Part shown: positions 1-5,601 of the stretch, in pieces
How positions within the stretch are numbered: position 1 is the stretch's first letter
How the letters are laid out: every line of letters starts with the position of its first letter
Assembly: GCA_028685945.1 (NCBI GenBank)
Contig: JAQUCZ010000086.1
Location: 1 to 5,712, forward strand
Length of the DNA stretch: 5,712 nt
Direction: 5' to 3'
Origin: Sulfurimonadaceae bacterium
Lineage (GTDB): Bacteria; Campylobacterota; Campylobacteria; Campylobacterales; Sulfurimonadaceae
The notes under the pieces: model-generated
The model's database searches: none
Seen by the model: the letters and a program-made list of their open reading frames with translations, nothing else
Told to the model about the DNA's origin: nothing
Translations under genes and position numbers: made by a program

Positions 1-267
1 GACGTCCAATACTCCGACAAGTGGGATAAATTCGACGACGACAACGGCGAACAATCAATCGCATCGTGGACAACCCTCAACGCAAAAGTAAAACATGCCT
101 TTAACAAGCATCTTGATTTTACTCTAGGAGTTAACAACATTACCGACAAAACCTACGCGCAGTCAAACACCTACGTCGATTTGACCCTTCTTAGTGCAGG
201 AACCGAAACGATGCTCCTCAACGAACCGGGTCGCTATATCTACACGAACCTAGACATCAAGTTCTAG
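1..267 (+). CDS. TonB-dependent outer-membrane receptor, C-terminal end (5' truncated by the window)
   Basis: Frame 1 is open from the first base to a TAG at 265-267 and gives 88 residues of the end of a larger protein. The segment GVNNITDKTYAQ (residues about 47-58) is the typical late-barrel signature of TonB-dependent receptors. It is followed by a PGRYIYTNLDIKF ending, in which alternating polar and hydrophobic residues close on a terminal Phe, as recognised by the BAM outer-membrane assembly machinery. Members of this family import siderophores, metals, cobalamin or other large ligands through the outer membrane using TonB-ExbBD energy. The plug domain and ligand-binding loops lie outside the window, so the substrate cannot be named. 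It converges on the CZB gene to its right. The family call is firm and the ligand is unknown. Confidence 0.88.
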   Translation, partial: DVQYSDKWDKFDDDNGEQSIASWTTLNAKVKHAFNKHLDFTLGVNNITDKTYAQSNTYVDLTLLSAGTETMLLNEPGRYIYTNLDIKF

Positions 268-290
268 GAACTTTTTTCATTCACTCCTGT

Positions 291-312
291 CACATGCCAT
301 GTTTGGCATGTG
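291..312. repeat. Perfect 9-bp inverted repeat between convergent genes, built from two copies of the TGGCATGTG motif
   Basis: CACATGCCA (291-299) and TGGCATGTG (304-312) are exact reverse complements around a 4-nt TGTT loop. The hairpin sits in the 48-bp gap between the receptor stop (267) and the CZB stop (316). That is where a bidirectional terminator is expected, but neither strand has a T-tract directly after the stem; the nearest is CTTTTTAT at 325-332 on the + strand. Each arm is a copy of a motif scattered through the whole window. This resembles the inverted uptake-sequence pairs that act as terminators in Neisseria and Haemophilus. The structure is certain; the terminator role is a guess. 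Confidence 0.7.
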
Positions 313-315
313 CTT

Positions 316-783
316 CTAAATCAAGCTTTTTATCTTATCATCCGAAACGGCTATGATACGTCGCTCAAGACGGTTAAGCTGCTCTATAAGCTGTTTTGAA
401 AGTGCTTCAAGCTCGACATACGCTTGCTTTGCCGCCGTTTTTTCCTCGTCGCTGATCGTCTCTTTTTTCATGCCGAAGAGGCTTTGGAAAAAACCTTTTG
501 AAGGTTTGTTAAAATAGATTTTGTAGATTTCAAGATAGGTATCGTGCAGCTTGGTGTGAAGCTGTTCTATCTCCTGCATACATTCTAGAGGGTTGTTTGA
601 AAGCGCATTGAGTTTCTGCCCGTCGGTATAAAACCATCTGCCGAATCCACATTCGGCCGAACTGATAGGAATAGAATCTTTTTCCACTTTTATGTCGTTA
701 ATAAGAAAATTCGCCCGTTGCACCCACTTGGCATGTGATGCTTTTGCGATTCTCATATGTTCTAATATTTCATGTTTTTCCAT
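316..783 (-). CDS. Stand-alone CZB (chemoreceptor zinc-binding) domain protein
   Basis: The product is 155 residues. An N-terminal CZB domain (about residues 8-85) has the expected 3-His/1-Cys zinc ligands. These are H17 in an HxxW motif, C45 in CGFGRWFY, and H76 and H80 in the HxxxH of the last helix. CZB domains bind Zn2+ with high affinity; examples are E. coli DgcZ, where zinc inhibits cyclic-di-GMP synthesis, and Helicobacter TlpD, where the domain senses oxidants. Here no output domain is fused. A linker with a GFFQSLFG segment leads into a charged, probably coiled-coil helix (about residues 112-145) that could dimerise or dock a partner. There is no signal peptide or membrane segment, so it should be cytoplasmic. 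I chose the ATG at 783. An in-frame TTG at 801 would add six residues, but it overlaps the GAGG (796-799) that more likely serves as ribosome-binding site. Zinc or redox sensing linked to chemotaxis or c-di-GMP is inference. Confidence 0.82.
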   Translation of the reverse strand: MEKHEILEHMRIAKASHAKWVQRANFLINDIKVEKDSIPISSAECGFGRWFYTDGQKLNALSNNPLECMQEIEQLHTKLHDTYLEIYKIYFNKPSKGFFQSLFGMKKETISDEEKTAAKQAYVELEALSKQLIEQLNRLERRIIAVSDDKIKSLI

Positions 784-814
784 TATGTTAAAAAACCTCA
801 AAAAAAATTGTCTA

Positions 815-834
815 ATAATAAAACGTTTTTATTA
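815..834 (-). promoter_or_regulatory. Possible -10 element and overlapping AT-rich palindrome upstream of the CZB gene
   Basis: Read on the - strand, TATTAT (820-815) matches the -10 consensus at five of six positions and would start transcription about 25 nt before the CZB ATG. It overlaps a near-perfect palindrome centred on CG at 824-825 (TAATAAAA against TTTTTATTA, one extra T). A repressor site over the -10 is possible. In DNA this AT-rich both elements could be chance, and no regulator family is recognised. Confidence 0.25.
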
Positions 835-984
835 CAATTTAGTACATCAAATAGGTTTAATTGTGTTTCTTAATTTTTAACTTATTATCACTGCTACACC
901 TTCACATCAACTTTTATATTTTTACCCCATGCCATAGCAAAACGTCGCTATTTAAAACTCTCAATTTTACTCTTACTACTTCTT

Positions 985-993
985 TGCTATAAT
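985..993 (+). promoter_or_regulatory. Extended -10 promoter of the PLP enzyme-clpS-clpA-aat cluster
   Basis: TGCTATAAT is a full extended -10 (TGn plus consensus TATAAT), 29 bp before the ATG at 1023. The place for a -35 (about 965-970, TTTTAC) matches poorly. This fits the Campylobacterota housekeeping promoter type, which depends on the -10 and upstream T-rich stretches. Transcription should begin near position 1000. It is the only good rightward promoter I see before the cluster. Confidence 0.65.
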
Positions 994-1022
994 CCTCTCT
1001 ATTATATAAAAGGGTAGAGTTT

Positions 1023-2261
1023 ATGAATCGTTTTGAAACGTTTAGTACGCAATTTGTCCAAAGTGTGGGTTCTAAAGAGGGGGCTGTTTCGCCCACTATC
1101 AGCGGCTCGGCTTCGTATGCCTACGGCGATCCGAAAACGGCGGAGGGGATATTTGAGGGTTCGGTGAAAAAACCGCTTTATTCGCGCATGGGAAATCCTA
1201 CGACTGCGCGTCTTGAGAGCATTATGGCCGAGATGGACGGCGGTATCGGCGCGGTGGCGACGAGCAGCGGGATGGGGGCAACCGCTTTGGCTACGATGTC
1301 ACTCTTGGCATGCGGTGATGAAATCATCAGTATCGGGGGGCTCTTCGGGGGAACCTACTCCTATTTTAACGAAACACTCAGCCGCTTCGGGATCAAAACC
1401 CGCTTTTTCGAGGTAGACGCGTATGACGCGATAGCACATGCCATAAACGACCGCACTAAAATCATCTTTGTAGAAAGTGTCGGCAACCCTAACATGCGCC
1501 TCCCGGACATCAAAAAAATCGCTTCCATCGCCGATGAAGCGGGGGTCGTGCTGATCGTCGACAACACCATCACCCCCATGAGCGTCTCCCCGCTCTCTTT
1601 GGGCGCTGATATCGTCGTCTACTCCACCACGAAAATCATCAGCGGAAACGCTTCGGCACTCGGCGGTTGCGCGGTTTTTCGCTCTATTAGCGAGGGGGAA
1701 GACAAATTCAAATCCCCGCGCTACGGCTTTTTAGAAAAATTCATCAAAGGTGCCGGTGCCATGGCTCTCATCCCAAACGCCAAGAAAAGAGCTTTGCGCG
1801 ATTTTGGGATGAGTGCAAGCCCCCATGCCAGCTACCAAACGATGCTCGGGCTCGAAACCCTGCCGCTACGAATGGAGCGGATCGTACAAAGCTGCCAGAC
1901 GATCGCACAAGCGCTCCATGCCAAGGGGTTCAACGTCAATCACCCCTCACTTACATGCCACAAAGATCACGTCCGCTATAAACAAGATTTTAAAAACGGT
2001 TGTGGTACACTTTTGACTTTGGATTTCTCCACCAAAGAGCGGGCATTTGCGTTTTTAAGCAAAACAAAAATTGCGACGCTCACGGCAAACATAGGCGACA
2101 GCCGCACTTTGGCGCTCCACATGGCTTCTACCATTTATCGCGATTTTGGCGCCGAGGAGCGAACATTTTTGGGGATCACCGAAGGGCTTGTGAGAGTTTC
2201 TATCGGACTTGAAAATCCGCAAGATATCATCAACGATTTCGTAGCGGCATGCCAAGAATAA
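1023..2261 (+). CDS. PLP-dependent trans-sulfuration enzyme, probable O-acetyl- or O-succinylhomoserine sulfhydrylase (MetY/MetZ-like)
   Basis: The product is 412 residues of the Cys/Met-metabolism PLP family (cytoplasmic, fold type I). Visible motifs are YSRMGNPT (53-60; Tyr and Arg reach the neighbouring subunit's PLP phosphate), SSGMGA (81-86), IVDNT (178-182; Asp to the PLP ring nitrogen), STTK (201-204; K204 forms the Schiff base) and RVSIGLE (391-397; Arg to the substrate carboxylate). The stretch SPHASYQTMLGLETLPLRMER resembles O-acetylhomoserine sulfhydrylases, which make homocysteine (or methionine) from activated homoserine and sulfide or a thiol. The usual stacking Tyr is Phe here (F108 in LFGGT), as I recall for MetZ-type enzymes. 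Cystathionine synthase or lyase and methionine gamma-lyase cannot be excluded; gamma-lyase is less likely because its Cys in the YGCT motif is Gly here. The ATG follows a purine-rich AGGGTAGAG. It is the first gene of the cluster, 19 nt before clpS. Confidence 0.85.
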   Translation: MNRFETFSTQFVQSVGSKEGAVSPTISGSASYAYGDPKTAEGIFEGSVKKPLYSRMGNPTTARLESIMAEMDGGIGAVATSSGMGATALATMSLLACGDEIISIGGLFGGTYSYFNETLSRFGIKTRFFEVDAYDAIAHAINDRTKIIFVESVGNPNMRLPDIKKIASIADEAGVVLIVDNTITPMSVSPLSLGADIVVYSTTKIISGNASALGGCAVFRSISEGEDKFKSPRYGFLEKFIKGAGAMALIPNAKKRALRDFGMSASPHASYQTMLGLETLPLRMERIVQSCQTIAQALHAKGFNVNHPSLTCHKDHVRYKQDFKNGCGTLLTLDFSTKERAFAFLSKTKIATLTANIGDSRTLALHMASTIYRDFGAEERTFLGITEGLVRVSIGLENPQDIINDFVAACQE

Positions 2262-2269
2262 TTTTCTTT

Positions 2270-2274
2270 AGAGG
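2270..2274 (+). promoter_or_regulatory. Strong ribosome-binding site of clpS
   Basis: AGAGG lies 6 nt before the clpS ATG, inside the 19-nt gap after the PLP-enzyme stop. It fixes the clpS start. No promoter fits in the gap, so clpS is probably read from the upstream promoter, or from an unseen one inside the PLP-enzyme gene. Confidence 0.75.
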
Positions 2275-2280
2275 TAACTA

Positions 2281-2580
2281 ATGGCAAACCACGTAGATTT
2301 AGAGATTAAACACGAAGTAAAGATTAAACATCCCAAAAAGTATAAAGTGTTTTTGCTCAACGACGACTACAGTTCGATGGATTTCGTCATCGATATTCTT
2401 ATGACTATTTTTCACAAAAGCTACAACGAAGCCGAAGCGATCATGCTTGAAGTGCACAAAAAAGAGCGCGCCGTTTGCGGCGTCTACACCCACGAGATAG
2501 CCGAAACCAAAGTTATGCAAGTACATAAACGCGCACGCGAAAACGGTTTCCCGCTCAAAGCCACCATGGAAGAGGAATAG
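2281..2580 (+). CDS. clpS: ClpS, N-degron adaptor of the ClpAP protease
   Basis: The product is 99 residues, close to the 106 of E. coli ClpS. ClpS binds proteins with N-terminal Leu, Phe, Tyr or Trp and hands them to ClpA for degradation by ClpP. The core reads FLLNDDYSSMDFV (24-36), then VHKKERAVCGVY (58-69), EIAETKV (72-78) and FPLKAT (90-95). Aligned by eye with the E. coli protein (offset -7), the N-degron pocket is kept: N27, D28, D29, M33, M55, V58, H59 and L92, with Ser31 in place of Thr38. The Gly after the pocket His in HYQGKA is Glu here (E62). The N-terminal tail (1-20) is charged and flexible-looking, as needed for ClpA engagement. The stop codon TAG directly abuts the clpA ATG, so the two are probably co-translated. 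Confidence 0.96.
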   Translation: MANHVDLEIKHEVKIKHPKKYKVFLLNDDYSSMDFVIDILMTIFHKSYNEAEAIMLEVHKKERAVCGVYTHEIAETKVMQVHKRARENGFPLKATMEEE

Positions 2581-4794
2581 ATGATAAGCCCCGCACTCAA
2601 CAATATTTTTCAAAAATCGATCCTCTATGCCAAAGAGCTGCACCACGAGTATCTCACGATTGAGCACGTATTCTACTTTTTGCTAAGTTCCCCCGAGGGT
2701 GCCCACATCATCTCCATCTGCGGCGGCGACGTGGAGAAGATGAAAGAGCTGCTGCACAACTATATAGTAAAAAATATCGACGCACTCCCCGAGGGGATCA
2801 ACCAAGACCCCTATGAAAGCGTCGCGCTTTCGCGCCTGATTGATGGCATGGTGAAGCATATCCAAAGCGCAGGGCTTAAAAGTGCCGACGTAGGGGATTT
2901 GCTTGCGGCGCTTTACGATGAGGAGGAGACATTCTCTTACATGCTCTTGGAAGAATACCAGATATCGCGCCTCGACATCTTGGAAGTGATCTCCCACACC
3001 GACATTAAAAACCCTTCCCAAGCCCAAGAGAGTTTCTTGGAAAAATTTTCGATCAACCTTCTGCAAAAAGCAAAAGAGGGGAAAATCGATCCTGTAATCG
3101 GACGCGACGAAGAGATAAAAAGAGTGATCCAGATCCTCTGCCGCCGCAAAAAAAACAACCCTATACTCGTAGGCGAAGCGGGCGTAGGAAAAACAGCGAT
3201 CGCCGAAGGGTTGGCACTAAAAATCGTAGCAGACGAGGTTCCGGGCATCATTAAAGGCTCCGAACTTTTCGCACTCGATTTAGGTGCCATGCTAGCGGGA
3301 ACAAAATACAGAGGAGATTTTGAAAAGCGCCTCAAAGGGGTTATGGATGAGCTAAAATCCCATCCGCATGCCATACTTTTCATCGACGAGATTCACACCC
3401 TTATAGGTGCGGGAAGCACGAGCGGCACGATGGATGCAGCAAACCAGCTCAAACCCGCACTTGCTTCAGGCGAACTCAAATGTATGGGTGCTACAACCTA
3501 CGCGGAGTACCGCAACGGATTTGAAAAAGACAAAGCCCTTAGCCGACGCTTCTCAAAAGTGGATATCAACGAGCCTTCGCGCAAAACAAGCTATCTGATA
3601 CTTCAAGGGCTCAAAGAGCGCTACGAAACGCATCACGGAGTTACATTCACCGACAAAGCACTTAAAGCTGCGGTCGATCTCTCCAAACGCTATATGAACG
3701 ACCGTTTTCTACCCGACAAAGCGATCGACCTTATCGATGAAACGGCGGCATCGTTCCATCTGAAAAAAGAGCCGAAAAACAGAATAACCGCCAAAGATAT
3801 AGAAAAAACCGTAGCACGTATTCTAGGGATATCGGGCGGTTTTGTTAAAAAAGACGAAACGGCGGCACTTGCTACTCTTGAAGCATCACTCAAACAAAGT
3901 GTCATCGGGCAGGACAAAGCAGTCGCAACGGTAACGCAGGCAATCAAACGCTCAAAAGCGGGGCTTACTCCTAAAAACAAACCGATCGCTTCGTTTTTAT
4001 TTTCGGGTCCGACGGGAGTAGGAAAAACAGAACTTGCCGCCGCTCTTAGCAGAGAGCTCGGTATCCATTTCGAGCGTTTCGATATGAGCGAATATATGGA
4101 GAAACATGCCATAAGCCGTCTAGTCGGCGCACCTCCGGGCTATGTCGGATTTGAGCAAGGAGGGCTTCTCACCGAAGCGATAAAAAAACACCCTTACTGC
4201 GTGCTGCTTTTAGACGAGATCGAAAAAGCACATCCCGATTTGGTCAATGTTCTCCTGCAAGTGATGGATAATGCAACTCTAACCGACAACAACGGCACCA
4301 AAAGCGATTTTCAAAACGTAATCCTTATCATGACCTCCAATATCGGGGCAACGGCGCGCGGTGTAATGGGATTTAATAAAGATACCTCCCTTGCGCAACA
4401 TGAGGAGTTAAAATCGTTTTTTACCCCTGAATTTCGCAATAGACTCGATAGCGTCGTAGAGTTTTCCCACTTAAATCTAGAGGTTGTAGAGGGGATTGTC
4501 GCCAAATTTATCCAAGAGCTTAACAACGACCTGAAAAAGAAAAAAATTGTAATTAGCCTATGTGAAGAAGCAAAACTCTTTATCGCAAAAAGCGGTTACT
4601 CAAAAGAGATGGGAGCAAGACCGCTTAAACGTTTTATTCAAGAAAATATCACCGATAAACTCAGCGATGCTATATTATTCGGAGAACTTAAACACGGAGG
4701 CGAGGTAAAAGTCAAATTTGAAAATCATCTTATTTTAAAGTTTCAACCTCTTCAATCACCCCAAACCGATGACACAAATTCCCAAGCTTCATAA
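2581..4794 (+). CDS. clpA: ClpA, AAA+ unfoldase subunit of the ClpAP protease
   Basis: The product is 737 residues (E. coli ClpA is 758). It is a two-ring AAA+ unfoldase that threads substrates into ClpP in the cytoplasm. The N-domain (about 1-140) is the ClpS docking site. Ring 1 has Walker A GEAGVGKT (198-205), pore loop KYRGDFE (242-248), Walker B ILFIDE (265-270) and arginine pair SRRF (321-324). Ring 2 has Walker A GPTGVGKT (476-483), pore loop GAPPGYVGF (516-524), Walker B VLLLDE (541-546), FRNR (618-621) and sensor-2 GARPLKR (678-684). No long coiled-coil middle domain separates the rings, so it is ClpA, not ClpB or ClpC. The ClpP-contact loop reads VMGF (595-598) where E. coli has IGL. 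The start is fixed by AGAGGA (2571-2576) in the end of clpS. The last 26 nt overlap aat. Confidence 0.97.
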   Translation: MISPALNNIFQKSILYAKELHHEYLTIEHVFYFLLSSPEGAHIISICGGDVEKMKELLHNYIVKNIDALPEGINQDPYESVALSRLIDGMVKHIQSAGLKSADVGDLLAALYDEEETFSYMLLEEYQISRLDILEVISHTDIKNPSQAQESFLEKFSINLLQKAKEGKIDPVIGRDEEIKRVIQILCRRKKNNPILVGEAGVGKTAIAEGLALKIVADEVPGIIKGSELFALDLGAMLAGTKYRGDFEKRLKGVMDELKSHPHAILFIDEIHTLIGAGSTSGTMDAANQLKPALASGELKCMGATTYAEYRNGFEKDKALSRRFSKVDINEPSRKTSYLILQGLKERYETHHGVTFTDKALKAAVDLSKRYMNDRFLPDKAIDLIDETAASFHLKKEPKNRITAKDIEKTVARILGISGGFVKKDETAALATLEASLKQSVIGQDKAVATVTQAIKRSKAGLTPKNKPIASFLFSGPTGVGKTELAAALSRELGIHFERFDMSEYMEKHAISRLVGAPPGYVGFEQGGLLTEAIKKHPYCVLLLDEIEKAHPDLVNVLLQVMDNATLTDNNGTKSDFQNVILIMTSNIGATARGVMGFNKDTSLAQHEELKSFFTPEFRNRLDSVVEFSHLNLEVVEGIVAKFIQELNNDLKKKKIVISLCEEAKLFIAKSGYSKEMGARPLKRFIQENITDKLSDAILFGELKHGGEVKVKFENHLILKFQPLQSPQTDDTNSQAS

Positions 4795-5479
4795 ATACGA
4801 TTTTACCTTTCCCGATCCAAACAACGCCACGGAGGACGGGATCGTGGCATGGGGCGGCGATCTGAACCCTACAAGACTCCTTAAAGCATACAGAGAAGGG
4901 ATATTTCCGTGGTACGGAAAAAATGACCCCATACTGTGGTGGTCACCCGATCCTAGGCTTATTTTAGAGCTCGACGAGTTTAGGCTTAGCCGCTCACTCA
5001 AAAAAAGTGTCAAAAAGTTCACCTATAAAATAGATACCCAATTCGTACAAGTGATGCAAAACTGCGCTACAACGCCAAGAGAGGGACAAAGCGGGACATG
5101 GATCAACGATGATATGATTGAAGCTTATGAGGTACTTTATGGCATGCAAAAAGCTCACTCAGTAGAAGCTTATAAAGATGGCAACCTCGTAGGTGGACTT
5201 TACGGGCTTAGCATAGGTAAAATCTTTTGCGGCGAATCTATGTTCGCACACGAGAATGATGCGTCCAAAGCAGCATTTACAATTCTCGTAGCACACCTAA
5301 AAAAATGGGGTTACGATTGTATAGATTGTCAAGTTCCGACAAACCATCTCAAAAGCCTCGGTGCAAAAGAGATTCTTAGAAAAAAATTTTTACAAAGAAT
5401 AAAGCAAAACGGTTTTGAAGATATCCAAATAAGATGGGAATTAGATCAAGAAATTATGAAAGATTTTTTGGCATGTTAA
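4769..5479 (+). CDS. aat: Aat, leucyl/phenylalanyl-tRNA-protein transferase
   Basis: The product is 236 residues (E. coli Aat is 234). Aat moves Leu or Phe from its aminoacyl-tRNA to proteins with N-terminal Lys or Arg, turning them into ClpS substrates. Family blocks are GIVAWGGDLNPTRLLKAY (24-41), GIFPWY (44-49), ILWWSPDPR (55-63), GTWI (109-112), FCGESMF (153-159), ASKAAF (165-170), IDCQ (185-188) and HLKSLGA (193-199). The catalytic residues E156 and Q188, plus W111 and D186, fall at the E. coli numbering. The ATG lies 26 nt inside clpA in another frame. The bases before it (TCACCCCAAACCG) have no Shine-Dalgarno, so translation probably depends on ribosomes finishing clpA. The family N-terminus (FP at residues 14-15) supports this start. 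The end reads LAC and contains one copy of the scattered TGGCATGT motif. Confidence 0.96.
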   Translation: MTQIPKLHKYDFTFPDPNNATEDGIVAWGGDLNPTRLLKAYREGIFPWYGKNDPILWWSPDPRLILELDEFRLSRSLKKSVKKFTYKIDTQFVQVMQNCATTPREGQSGTWINDDMIEAYEVLYGMQKAHSVEAYKDGNLVGGLYGLSIGKIFCGESMFAHENDASKAAFTILVAHLKKWGYDCIDCQVPTNHLKSLGAKEILRKKFLQRIKQNGFEDIQIRWELDQEIMKDFLAC

Positions 5480-5601
5480 TTTGAAAGTTAATTGAGTTTA
5501 AGACTCTATGTTATTAAAGAATTGTCTAAGATGTAAAAAGTAAAAGAAAAGTCAGTGATTAAAAAAGTGGATTTTAAAGTGGATGTAAAGAATTTGATCA
5601 A
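5480..5601. other. AT-rich spacer between aat and a converging 5S rRNA gene
   Basis: About 120 bp with no gene. It holds a 9-bp direct repeat AAAGTGGAT (5564-5572 and 5576-5584, 12 nt apart) and a palindrome TTGATCAA (5594-5601) at the 3' side of 5S. A run of six A at 5561-5566 reads as six T in the rRNA direction, but I see no stem of useful length before it. On the + strand only a 4-bp stem (GAGT/ACTC, about 5504-5516) is present. No confident terminator was found for either transcript. Confidence 0.5.
5564..5584. repeat. Short direct repeat AAAGTGGAT, two copies
   Basis: Two identical 9-mers start 12 nt apart, at 5564 and 5576, about 20-40 nt past the 5S 3' end in the rRNA direction. No function is recognised. 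It may be a small tandem duplication. Confidence 0.4.

Larger units (their letters stand above)
784..1022. other. AT-rich divergent intergenic region
   Basis: These 239 bp separate the CZB gene (leftward) from the PLP-enzyme gene (rightward). I see no convincing gene in them. They hold the rightward extended -10 promoter near 985-993, a near-palindrome at 816-834 close to the CZB start, and one copy of the scattered motif (CATGCCA, 928-934). I found no T-box or SAM-riboswitch-like fold ahead of the sulfur amino-acid gene. The leader from the inferred start site to the ATG is only about 20-25 nt, too short for one. Confidence 0.6.
292..5476. repeat. Dispersed short motif TGGCATG(T), 16 copies on both strands
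   Basis: TGGCATG on the + strand starts at 304, 729, 1306, 2844, 4845, 5140 and 5469. Its complement CATGCCA starts at 293, 928, 1437, 1824, 1917, 1954, 2248, 3367 and 4105. Seven copies extend to TGGCATGT (292-299, 304-311, 729-736, 1436-1443, 1953-1960, 4104-4111, 5469-5476) and four to TGGCATGTG. Two further sites share only the GGCATG core (94-99 and 469-474). Chance would give about 0.7 copies of the 7-mer in this length. Copies inside genes lie in different codon frames (His-Ala, Ala-Cys, Gly-Met, Ala-Trp), so codon choice alone does not explain them. The counts were made by hand. Confidence 0.7.

Noticed and set aside
291..332. Classical intrinsic terminator for the receptor gene
   Set aside because: The hairpin is real, but the T-tract on the + strand begins 13 nt after the stem and none follows on the - strand, so I list it as a repeat, not a terminator.
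784..801. N-terminal extension of the CZB protein from a TTG at 801
   Set aside because: It adds only MRFFNI, uses a TTG, and covers the GAGG that likely serves the ATG at 783.
692..880. Open frame of 62 codons on the + strand
   Set aside because: It is antisense to the CZB gene start and runs into AT-rich intergenic DNA; no family resemblance.
784..1022. Possible riboswitch or T-box upstream of the sulfur amino-acid gene
   Set aside because: The leader after the inferred start site is only about 20-25 nt and no SAM-type conserved core is visible.
2299..4112. Several long open frames on the - strand opposite clpS and clpA (up to 148 codons)
   Set aside because: They mirror strongly conserved coding sequence on the other strand, and their composition (Ser- or Phe-rich) is that of a reverse-frame shadow.
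2581..4794. ClpB or ClpC instead of ClpA
   Set aside because: No long middle coiled-coil domain, about 737 residues, a ClpP-loop-like VMGF, and direct linkage to clpS all point to ClpA.
5594..5601. TTGATCAA palindrome next to the 5S gene as a regulatory site
   Set aside because: Eight bases of AT-rich palindrome without a loop or a second copy is too little evidence.
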